A stretch of DNA of 6,768 nt, taken from Rikenellaceae bacterium. GTDB lineage: Bacteria; Bacteroidota; Bacteroidia; Bacteroidales; Rikenellaceae. The DNA is taken from the NCBI GenBank assembly GCA_031286025.1, contig JAITVB010000233.1, forward strand, positions 1 to 6,768, written 5' to 3'. Positions 1 through 5,736 of the stretch are shown piece by piece (positions within the stretch are counted from its first letter, which is position 1; the number at the start of each line of letters is the position of its first letter). The notes under the pieces are model-generated. The model worked only from the letters and a program-made list of their open reading frames with translations, made no database searches and was not told the origin of the DNA. The position numbers and the translations under genes are program-made.

Positions 1-1781
1 CGCCTTATTTCTTTTACATTCTGCTCCATACGTTGTTCAACACGCTGCTGTTCTGGCTCATCATCCCGATGCTCAACACACTGTTCGAGGGCGAGGGAGT
101 GCTGATGGCTGTGCGTGAAATGCCCCGGTTTACGGGCGTTTCGATCGACTATTTCAACCAACTGATCAACTTCATCCTGTACAAGGCATTCGGAGAAACC
201 TACAACATCCGGCAAATGTTGCTGATGGTGAGCGTGGTGATCGTCGCGGTCACCCTGCTGAGCAACGCTTTCCGCTACCTCGCCCAACGCACGATGGAAA
301 CCCTGCGTATCAACACGCTCCGCAACCTGCGCAACGACGTCTTCGACAACGTGACGACCCTCCACGTGGGCTTCTTCGGCAACGAGCGCAAGGGCGACAT
401 CATTTCGAAGATCACCTCCGACGTGCAGGTCGTGCAATTCTGTATTACCAACACGCTTCAGGCCGCTTTCCGCGATCCGTTGCTGATCGCGGGCTACCTG
501 ATCATCCTGCTTGCTACGTCGTGGGAGCTGACCCTCTTCTCAGTGCTCGTGCTGCCCGTGTCGGCGCTGCTCATCGGGGCGATCGTCAAACGCCTGCGGG
601 CCTCGGCCAAGGCGGCCCAGGAGTCGTTCGGCGACATGGTGAGCCTTACCGACGAATCGTTGGGCGGTATCAAGACGATCAAGGGCTACAATGCTTCAAA
701 CTATGTCGCCCGCAAATTCCGCCAACTGAACGACCGTTTCTCGACCATCTCGCGCAAGATGGCTTACCGACAGCAGATGGCTTCTCCCGTGTCCGAATTC
801 CTGGGCATCGCGACGATGGCCGTCATTCTGGTCTACGGCGGGGGTATGGTGGTGACCGGCAAGTTGTCGAGCGCCGAATTCATCGCCTACTTGGGCGTCT
901 TCTCACAAATCACCCGCCCGGCGCGGTCGTTGGCCGACGCTTTTGCCAACATCCACCAGGGCATCGCCGCGGGCGAACGGGTGTTGGGCCTGATCGACAC
1001 CAAACCCCAGATCGTCGATTCACCCGACGCGGTGAAACTCGAAACGTTCGAATCGTCGATCGAGTTCCGCGACGTCAGTTTCTCATACGAAGAGCGTGAA
1101 ATCCTTCATAACATATCCTTTACGGTACAAAAAGGAGAAACGGTGGCCCTCGTCGGCCCTTCGGGCGGTGGCAAGTCGACAATTTCCGACCTGATCCCCC
1201 GCTTCTACGACGTGCAACAGGGCGAGATCCTGATCGACGGCCGGGACCTGCGCGCCTACAACATCGAATCGGTGCGCGATCACATGGGCATCGTGGCCCA
1301 AGAGACGATCCTGTTCAACGACACGATCGAAAACAACATCCGTCTGGGCAAACTCGACGCCACGCACGACGAAGTGGTCCATGCTGCCTGGATAGCCAAC
1401 GCCGACAATTTCATCCGGGAGGCCGACCAAGGCTACGAAACCAACACAGGCGACCGCGGGATGAAACTCTCCGGCGGCCAACGCCAACGCCTGAGCATTG
1501 CCCGTGCGGTGCTGAAGAACCCCGATATCCTGATCCTCGACGAAGCCACTTCGGCCCTCGACACCGAATCGGAAAAACTGGTGCAGGAAGCGCTGAACAA
1601 CCTGCTCGCCGGCCGCACCTCGTTGGTAATCGCCCACCGCCTGAGCACTATCCAACACGCCGACAAGATCATCGTCATCGAGCAGGGCCGCATCGTCGAA
1701 GAGGGCACTCACCAACAACTGATGGCCCTCGACGGCGTCTACCGGAAATTGATCGAGATGCAACAGTTGAGCAACTCCTGA
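1..1781 (+). CDS. MsbA-like ABC exporter (fused permease-ATPase), 5' end outside window
   Basis: Half-transporter of the type I exporter fold. It should sit in the inner membrane as a homodimer and use ATP to flip or export a lipid, glycolipid or hydrophobic compound. The frame is open from base 3 through the left edge, so the TTG at 33 is not the start; 592 codons are visible and about 15-20 N-terminal residues are probably missing. Six hydrophobic membrane segments lie roughly at nt 9-90, 215-285, 475-520, 525-590, 795-860 and 880-950. The ATPase domain follows with every expected motif: Walker A GPSGGGKST (1155-1181), Q-loop Gln (1299-1301), signature LSGGQ (1467-1481), Walker B ILILDE with catalytic Glu (1527-1544) and H-loop His (1635-1637), so it looks active. 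Two glycosyltransferase genes follow closely on the same strand, which favours an envelope lipid or glycolipid over a drug as substrate. That substrate is inferred; the exporter family is certain. Confidence 0.95.
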   Translation, partial: PYFFYILLHTLFNTLLFWLIIPMLNTLFEGEGVLMAVREMPRFTGVSIDYFNQLINFILYKAFGETYNIRQMLLMVSVVIVAVTLLSNAFRYLAQRTMETLRINTLRNLRNDVFDNVTTLHVGFFGNERKGDIISKITSDVQVVQFCITNTLQAAFRDPLLIAGYLIILLATSWELTLFSVLVLPVSALLIGAIVKRLRASAKAAQESFGDMVSLTDESLGGIKTIKGYNASNYVARKFRQLNDRFSTISRKMAYRQQMASPVSEFLGIATMAVILVYGGGMVVTGKLSSAEFIAYLGVFSQITRPARSLADAFANIHQGIAAGERVLGLIDTKPQIVDSPDAVKLETFESSIEFRDVSFSYEEREILHNISFTVQKGETVALVGPSGGGKSTISDLIPRFYDVQQGEILIDGRDLRAYNIESVRDHMGIVAQETILFNDTIENNIRLGKLDATHDEVVHAAWIANADNFIREADQGYETNTGDRGMKLSGGQRQRLSIARAVLKNPDILILDEATSALDTESEKLVQEALNNLLAGRTSLVIAHRLSTIQHADKIIVIEQGRIVEEGTHQQLMALDGVYRKLIEMQQLSNS

Positions 1782-1808
1782 TATCTATATCATACAGCAT
1801 CCCCGAAC

Positions 1809-2741
1809 ATGAAGATCAGCGGTTTCACCATCATCAAAAATGCGGAGATTTTCGACTTCCCGGTCGTGGAAGCGATCCGGTCAATACTCGATGCGGTCGA
1901 CGAATTCGTCGTGGCCGTAGGCGAAAGCGACGACAACACCGAAGCGCTGATCCGCTCGATCGACAGCCCGAAGATCCGTATTGTCAATACCGTCTGGGAC
2001 ACCAAAAAATACAGCGGCGGCGGAGTGATCCTCGCCCAACAGACCGATGTGGCGCTGCGTGCCTGCACCGGCGACTGGTGCTTCTACGTCCAGTCCGACG
2101 AGGTAATGCACGAAAGCGGTATTCCGATCGTGCGCGCCGCGTGCGAAAAATACCTCGACGATCCGCACATCGACGGATTCACTTTTAAATACGTACATCT
2201 TTACGGCGACTACCGTCGGGTGATCGATTTCCTGCACTTTGCCTATCCGCGCGAGATCCGGATCGTCAGGAACCGCCCCGATATCCACTCGTGGCGCGAT
2301 GCGCAGTCGTTCCGGATCAACTCCGGCTTTGACGGCGATTACACCAAGAAAGAAGGCACGGAGAAACTACGGTGCGTGGGACTCGACGCACTGATGTTCC
2401 ACTACGGTTGGAGCCGCGATCCGCGCCTGCTCACGGGTAAGGTCAACCACATGAAAAGAATCTACGACGGCAAGGAAGAAGCAGGCACGGAAACACATCA
2501 TGATTACGGCAATCTCTCCGTCTTCCCTTTGTATAACGGTTCACAACCGGCGCTGATGCACGACCGCATCGAGGCGATGTCGTGGGGCGACTACCTGCGT
2601 TACGACGGCCCGTGGCCCGAACACCGCAAGATTCGGGGACGCAAATATCGTTTTCTGCGTTTTATCGAAAGTCGTCTGCTCGGGCGCCGCCGTCTGCTCG
2701 GATTTAAAAATTATATTTCTGCCGGACGGTTCAGATTTTGA
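1809..2741 (+). CDS. Glycosyltransferase, GT2-like (WaaE/beta-4-glucosyltransferase-like)
   Basis: A 310-residue cytoplasmic transferase with a GT-A fold, expected to move a sugar from a nucleotide-sugar to a growing glycan. The N-terminus is a short beta strand followed by IIKNAE and a helix, then a strand and VGESDDNTE, the pattern of the GT2 branch that includes LPS-core transferases such as WaaE. The acidic metal/nucleotide-binding motif is probably QSDE at residues 95-98, after CFYV. A basic, aromatic C-terminal tail (about residues 270-310, rich in Arg) may touch the membrane surface. There is no signal peptide and no clear transmembrane helix. The gene starts 27 nt after the exporter stop on the same strand, so co-transcription is likely. 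No Shine-Dalgarno sequence is seen, which is normal for Bacteroidetes. Donor and acceptor sugars cannot be read from the sequence. Family call firm, LPS/LOS role inferred from context. Confidence 0.88.
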   Translation: MKISGFTIIKNAEIFDFPVVEAIRSILDAVDEFVVAVGESDDNTEALIRSIDSPKIRIVNTVWDTKKYSGGGVILAQQTDVALRACTGDWCFYVQSDEVMHESGIPIVRAACEKYLDDPHIDGFTFKYVHLYGDYRRVIDFLHFAYPREIRIVRNRPDIHSWRDAQSFRINSGFDGDYTKKEGTEKLRCVGLDALMFHYGWSRDPRLLTGKVNHMKRIYDGKEEAGTETHHDYGNLSVFPLYNGSQPALMHDRIEAMSWGDYLRYDGPWPEHRKIRGRKYRFLRFIESRLLGRRRLLGFKNYISAGRFRF

Positions 2742-2809
2742 ACAAAAGCCCGATGCACCAAGATATGGAAAGATCCGACAACCTTCCAATCACAAACACA
2801 TGCCCAATC

Positions 2810-3559
2810 ATGAAAGTCTCCCTGCTGATCAGCACCTACAACTGGCCCGAAGCGCTCGATCTGACGTTGACCGGCACGGCAGCCCAATCACGGCTGCCCG
2901 ATGAGATACTGATCGCTGACGACGGTTCGCGCGAGGAAACCCGCCGGTTGATCGACAGTTGGCGCGAAAGGCTGCCGATCCCCCTGCATCACCTTTGGCA
3001 GGAAGATCTCGGGTTCCGTGCCGGACAAATCCGCAACAAGGCGATCGCCGCCGCCGCCGGCGACTACATTATCCAGGTCGACGGCGACGTCTTCTTCCGC
3101 CGCCATTTCATCTGCGACCACGTCCTTTTCGCGAAGCCCGGAACGTTCGTCAACGGCAGCCGGGTGAACGTCGGCCCCGAACTCACAGCCCGCCTGCTCT
3201 CGGGAGAAAAGGAGAAAGTCGATTCCTGGAGAAAGGGGGTATCCAATCTGTTCAACGGCATCCGGTGGCCGCTGCTCTCGCCATTGTTTGCCCGAAGGAA
3301 ATCGCGCGATCTGATAGAGGTTCGGGGGTGCAATATGGCCTTCTGGCGCGAAGATTTGCTCCGGGTGGGCGGCTACAATGAAAAGATGACCGGTTGGGGA
3401 TTAGAGGACAGCGAATTAGCCGTTCGCCTCGGGAAATCGGGAGTACGCAAGCGGACGCTTAAGTTCGCCGGCATCGTTTACCATCTCTATCACAAGGAAC
3501 GCAGCCGCGAGCATGTCGAGCGCAACCGCGAAATCCTGCGACAGGCCTCAAAAGAATAA
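2810..3559 (+). CDS. Glycosyltransferase family 2, chondroitin-polymerase-like / galactosyltransferase C-terminal type
   Basis: A 249-residue cytoplasmic inverting transferase. From the ATG at 2810 it begins MKVSLLISTYN, the canonical first strand of GT2. The nucleotide-binding DDG is at residues 37-39, the metal-binding DGD at 91-93, and a C-terminal GWGLEDSE at 195-202 matches the W-G-x-E-D motif of N-acetylgalactosaminyl/galactosyltransferase C-terminal domains (the type seen in bacterial chondroitin synthase). All catalytic elements appear intact. The frame is open further upstream to a TTG at 2738 that overlaps the TGA of the previous gene, with ATGs at 2753 and 2765. The extra 15-24 residues are polar and lie before the first strand of the fold, so 2810 is preferred. 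It is the last gene of the plus-strand cassette, with a likely terminator downstream at 3671-3702. The exact sugar is unknown; addition to the same glycan as the preceding transferase is an inference. Confidence 0.9.
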   Translation: MKVSLLISTYNWPEALDLTLTGTAAQSRLPDEILIADDGSREETRRLIDSWRERLPIPLHHLWQEDLGFRAGQIRNKAIAAAAGDYIIQVDGDVFFRRHFICDHVLFAKPGTFVNGSRVNVGPELTARLLSGEKEKVDSWRKGVSNLFNGIRWPLLSPLFARRKSRDLIEVRGCNMAFWREDLLRVGGYNEKMTGWGLEDSELAVRLGKSGVRKRTLKFAGIVYHLYHKERSREHVERNREILRQASKE

Positions 3560-3670
3560 GGAATATACGATAAACATCGATGATCAAACGTTAAAGTCAA
3601 TATTTTCGACATGGCTTTACAAAGCCGGAATCGTTGGTCAGCGCCGTCCGGGAGTCGGTCATAGCCGTGG

Positions 3671-3702
3671 CGAAAGAGGAGTTCGCCCTTTCGGAGTTTT
3701 TT
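3671..3702 (+). terminator. Intrinsic terminator of the exporter/glycosyltransferase cassette
   Basis: CGAAAG (3671-3676) pairs with CTTTCG (3688-3693). Two more G-C pairs form if A3677 bulges, leaving a 6-nt loop. Three bases later comes a run of six T (3697-3702). It lies 112 bp after the last glycosyltransferase stop, on the correct strand. The stem is short, so strength is uncertain. Confidence 0.5.
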
Positions 3703-3731
3703 ATCCCGTCGTGACGATGCCTGCGAAACAA

Positions 3732-3762
3732 GACGGGGCGGACATCGAATGCCCGCCCCGTC
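3732..3762 (-). terminator. GC-rich terminator hairpin of the outer-membrane protein gene
   Basis: GACGGGGCGG (3732-3741) and CCGCCCCGTC (3753-3762) are perfect inverted repeats of 10 bp around an 11-nt loop. In the minus-strand RNA a G-U and a C-G pair extend the stem to 12 bp with a 7-nt loop. It begins 23 bp beyond the stop codon of the minus-strand gene at 3785. Only a weak U-rich stretch (TTGTTT) follows on that strand and none follows on the plus strand, which is why it is given to the minus strand. Confidence 0.65.
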
Positions 3763-3784
3763 GGACGATAATCTGTAAACCGAT

Positions 3785-4435
3785 TTAGAACCTCGCGGTC
3801 GCGCCGAGCGTACCCATGTTGAAGTACCTAAACGCGGAGTCGTTGTACGGTGCGTTGAACTTCCCGCCGACGATGATCTGCGAGGGCGAGAGGATGAGCG
3901 GCGAGAACCGCAGGTCGAGCCACCGCGTCGCCCGCAGAACCCAATAGGCGTCGACCATCAGATGGGGCTTGACGTAGGTGTCGAGGGCGGGACGGGTCAC
4001 GGGCTCCTCGGGCGGCTCCACCCATCCCATATCGATACTCGTCGCCTTGTGATAGCCCACTCCGCCGCCGAGCCCGAACCTGAAGTAGAGCCAACCCTGC
4101 ACAACGGGGATATTGTAGTTGACTTTCGCGCCGGCAAAGGTCATGGTCTCCTCCTGCACATAGGCATCTTCTATGGTGTTGCCGTTCATCGGGGCGTACA
4201 GCCCGATGGCGCTTACGCTCAGTCCGCCGCGCAGCATGCGGTCGTATTCGAGGCCGACGTGCCCGAAGCCCCAGGAATGGTACTTGCCCCAACCCTGCGC
4301 CGAGCCGAGGGCGGTGACGGAGTTTTTGCGCGCCCACGGATCTTCCGTCTTGCGCCACGAACGGCCCTGCGCCCTCGCGCCCGTCGCGGCCAACATCACG
4401 GCGGCAACCACCGCGAATAAAAACGCTCCTTTCAT
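3785..4435 (-). CDS. Small outer-membrane beta-barrel protein, function unknown
   Basis: A 216-residue exported protein. Residues 1-22 form a clear Sec signal peptide: MKG, a hydrophobic Ala/Val/Leu core, then ATGARA with cleavage probably before Gln23. The mature part alternates hydrophobic and polar residues in short strands rich in Gly, Tyr and Trp (for example GHVGLEYDR, VSAIGLYAP, WLYFRFGLGGGVGYH, WLDLRFSPL) and ends in ...TARF; a terminal Phe is the usual C-terminal signal for barrel assembly. Its size suits an 8- to 10-strand barrel. I do not recognise a specific named family, and substrate or role cannot be deduced. The gene stands alone on the minus strand with its own promoter (4462-4492) and terminator hairpin (3732-3762), and is divergent from a broken AraC-type regulator gene. 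A hypothetical porin-like or structural barrel is the safe name. Confidence 0.82.
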   Translation of the reverse strand: MKGAFLFAVVAAVMLAATGARAQGRSWRKTEDPWARKNSVTALGSAQGWGKYHSWGFGHVGLEYDRMLRGGLSVSAIGLYAPMNGNTIEDAYVQEETMTFAGAKVNYNIPVVQGWLYFRFGLGGGVGYHKATSIDMGWVEPPEEPVTRPALDTYVKPHLMVDAYWVLRATRWLDLRFSPLILSPSQIIVGGKFNAPYNDSAFRYFNMGTLGATARF

Positions 4436-4461
4436 CGTTCAATCGAATTAATGTGACGGTG

Positions 4462-4492
4462 CAAAGGTAACAAATCCGTCCGGGACGGCAAA
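4462..4492 (-). promoter_or_regulatory. Bacteroidetes-type sigma-70 (sigma-ABfr) promoter of the outer-membrane protein gene
   Basis: Read on the minus strand, the -7 box is TACCTTTG (4469 down to 4462), a full match to TAnnTTTG. The -33 box is TTTG (4492 down to 4489), exactly 19 bp upstream, within the known 19-21 bp spacing. Transcription should start near 4456, giving a leader of about 20 nt before the ATG at 4435. Confidence 0.8.
4476..4488. promoter_or_regulatory. 13-bp palindrome in the promoter spacer, candidate operator
   Basis: CCGTCC-G-GGACGG: two 6-bp arms around one central base. It fits wholly between the -7 box (4462-4469) and the -33 box (4489-4492) of the outer-membrane protein promoter, where a bound dimeric regulator would block or distort RNA polymerase contact. 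The palindrome is plainly visible; the regulatory role is inferred. Confidence 0.45.
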
Positions 4493-4507
4493 ACCGCACG
4501 GCAAAAC
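4485..4507. repeat. Tandem 10-bp direct repeat over the -33 region
   Basis: ACGGCAAAAC occurs at 4485-4494 and again at 4498-4507, a 13-bp period, with a weaker third echo just after (CGGGCAAAGC, 4507-4516). The first copy overlaps both the -33 box and the right arm of the spacer palindrome. Direct repeats near the -35 region are typical of AraC-type sites, and an AraC-type gene lies next door, so a regulator site is plausible. Chance duplication in GC-rich DNA is the alternative. Confidence 0.45.
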
Positions 4508-4545
4508 GGGCAAAGCGCACCGTCAGGCACGATTCGAGGGACAAA

Positions 4546-4905
4546 ATGCACTACGAGTACACGTTCCGCATCGAGGCGCGCGCCACGACGAACGATTTCA
4601 TCGACCTGTTCGCGCGTCTGGCGCCGCCCACGGCAAGCTGTCCGGCATACACGCGGATGATGGGTATCGACGAACACGGGTTCAAGGCGGCCCTGGCGGC
4701 GCTCACGGGCGCGGGCATCCGCGAGTGGACGGACGTTTTCGCAGCCGCCGTGTCCGAGGCGCTGCTGCGCGAGACCCCGCTGCCGTTGGGCGACATCGCG
4801 CGGGCAGCGGGATGAACGGGTTCGGGCGCCAGAGGCTCCTTCAGCCGTTGGTTCCGCGACCGCTACAAATGCACGCCTCGACAGTGGCGATGGGCGAACC
4901 GGTGA
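4546..4905 (+). pseudogene. Stand-alone AraC-type HTH DNA-binding domain, interrupted by TGA
   Basis: Read through one stop codon, this gives a protein of about 119 residues with both helix-turn-helix units of the AraC/XylS family and no sensor domain. The first unit ends in REWTDVFAAAVSEALLRE, matching the long linker helix. The second starts with PLGDIARAAG and, after the break, resumes in the same frame with GSFSRWFRDRYKCTPRQWR, the family's C-terminal signature. A TGA at 4813-4815 splits it. The intact 5' part (4546-4815, 89 residues) would keep the first HTH but lose the recognition helix of the second. The conserved Gly and the FSR motif are three codons farther apart than usual, so this looks like a 9-nt insertion carrying the stop (CGGG copies at 4808 and 4817). 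The ATG at 4546 is the only one after an in-frame TAA at 4468, and no good plus-strand promoter is visible. It may once have controlled the divergent outer-membrane gene. A sequencing error or stop readthrough cannot be excluded. Confidence 0.75.
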
Positions 4906-4933
4906 ACGGGGGGTGGTAAGCGGGGATGAAAGA

Positions 4934-5392
4934 TTATCCGTTGTTTTCCTGATACTTCCGCAACAGGACTTTGATAATAATCTTGTGGAATGGTTTGACG
5001 GGCAGGAAGTATACACGACCCCAGACGTTGTTAAAATGGACGACGGTCGTGAGTGAGATCGTGCTCTTCGCCGGGTCTTTGAGGATCGAGACGCGAAAAT
5101 CCAAGTGATTGTCCCCGAGGCCTGACACGATCTCCGTTTCTGTTTGTGAAATCAGAGGGAATGCCACGTCCGATTTGCCGGCTTTGAGACCGAACACACC
5201 GACGATTGCGTTGCGCAACTTGAACAGCCGGTTCGCCCACGCCGGGAGTTGCATCAACCCGTTGGAAATCTCGGCGGCACTCTTATCCGTTTTGGCCGAG
5301 ATTTGATAGGTGTCGTGGAAATGCATCTCGCCGAAGCCATCAAGGATGGCCGAGTTCTCTGGAATTGTCGTCGGTTTTCTCTCAGCTTTCAT
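4934..5392 (-). CDS. DUF2867 family protein
   Basis: A 152-residue soluble protein that matches the DUF2867 family across its length. Visible family features are an early aromatic/acidic segment FHDTYQI, a central P-W-x-x-R-L-x-x-L-R-N-x-x-V motif (LPAWANRLFKLRNAIV, followed by FGLK), a conserved LDFRVSI strand, and the C-terminal VWGRVYFLPVKPFHKIII. The biochemical role of the family is not established; members occur alone or fused to NAD-binding epimerase-like domains. There is no signal peptide or membrane helix, so it is probably cytoplasmic. The frame extends to a TTG at 5410, but the ATG at 5392 is preferred, because homology-like sequence (IPENS...) begins soon after it. A promoter box ends only 5 nt upstream of that ATG. 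The gene lies 70 bp downstream of the MerR-type gene on the same strand and converges on the AraC remnant, 28 bp away. Confidence 0.85.
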   Translation of the reverse strand: MKAERKPTTIPENSAILDGFGEMHFHDTYQISAKTDKSAAEISNGLMQLPAWANRLFKLRNAIVGVFGLKAGKSDVAFPLISQTETEIVSGLGDNHLDFRVSILKDPAKSTISLTTVVHFNNVWGRVYFLPVKPFHKIIIKVLLRKYQENNG

Positions 5393-5397
5393 ATCGG

Positions 5398-5405
5398 CAA
5401 AGGTA
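5398..5405 (-). promoter_or_regulatory. Possible -7 box of the DUF2867 gene
   Basis: On the minus strand TACCTTTG matches the Bacteroidetes -7 consensus and is identical to the box of the outer-membrane protein promoter. The position for a TTTG -33 element (about 5425-5430) reads GGGATG on the minus strand, so the second element is missing. Only five bases separate the box from the ATG at 5392, so this promoter would make a leaderless or nearly leaderless mRNA. A weak inverted repeat TATCG/CGATA (5415-5434) lies just upstream. Confidence 0.4.
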
Positions 5406-5462
5406 GTCAAAACTTATCGAAACGCATCCCGATAGCTTTATTCCGAGGCCTAAAAAGTACTT

Positions 5463-5726
5463 TCAACAGCCGCCGGATTCGAGGTGTTTACGAACGTCTT
5501 CGAGTCCCATTCCGGTTTTCGCCAGCCGGAGGATCGTCCCGATCCGCTCCACGGCCTGCGGGGAGAACCGGATCCCGCCGTTGCGGGTGGCGGTATGGAG
5601 GATGTCGAACCGGTCCATCCACAGGCGGATCGTCCACGGGTTCACGCCGTAAAGCCCCGCGACCTCGTCGAGGGTGCGGCACGGTTTTCCGTCGGGGTCC
5701 GCGGTTGAAAATATATCGTCGTTCAT
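5463..5726 (-). CDS. Small MerR-type helix-turn-helix protein
   Basis: An 87-residue DNA-binding protein reduced to the MerR winged-HTH module. Residues about 17-40 carry the helix-turn-helix (TLDEVAGLYGVNPWTIRLWMDRF), with the N-x-x-T/L-I-R-x-W pattern of the MerR recognition helix. RNGGIRFSPQAVERI (about 49-63) is the wing and following helix, and LAKTGMGLEDVRKHLE matches the family segment that normally leads into the dimerisation coil. That coil and any effector domain are absent, as in short Bacteroidetes MerR-like proteins of about 90-120 residues, so it need not be truncated. The start ATG at 5726 lies 10 nt after the stop of the upstream surface-protein gene, which implies co-transcription and perhaps control of its own operon. 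A DNA-architectural or excisionase-like role is an alternative. Target genes are unknown. Confidence 0.8.
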   Translation of the reverse strand: MNDDIFSTADPDGKPCRTLDEVAGLYGVNPWTIRLWMDRFDILHTATRNGGIRFSPQAVERIGTILRLAKTGMGLEDVRKHLESGGC

Positions 5727-5736
5727 GGCGCCGTCA

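Noticed and set aside
33..35. TTG as start of the ABC exporter
   Set aside because: The frame is open to the left edge and the upstream codons continue the first membrane helix, so the gene is simply cut by the window.
3613..3626. Inverted repeat GGCTTT-AC-AAAGCC as terminator or small RNA
   Set aside because: The loop would be only 2-4 nt, no T-run follows on either strand, and no promoter is found for an RNA gene.
3644..3653. CCGTCCGGGA shared with the outer-membrane protein promoter (4476-4485)
   Set aside because: Only the left half of the palindrome plus a few bases is shared and the arm is not completed here; a 10-mer match in GC-rich DNA can be chance.
3962..4451. Plus-strand open frames opposite the outer-membrane protein gene
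   Set aside because: They lie antisense to a gene with a clear signal peptide, barrel pattern, promoter and terminator, and encode no recognisable protein.
5415..5463. Terminator after the MerR-type gene (TATCG/CGATA hairpin, and palindrome AAAGTACTTT at 5454-5463)
   Set aside because: The stem is 5 bp with a 10-nt loop and a short T-run; the AAAGTACTTT palindrome has no loop and overlaps the stop codon. Too weak to call.
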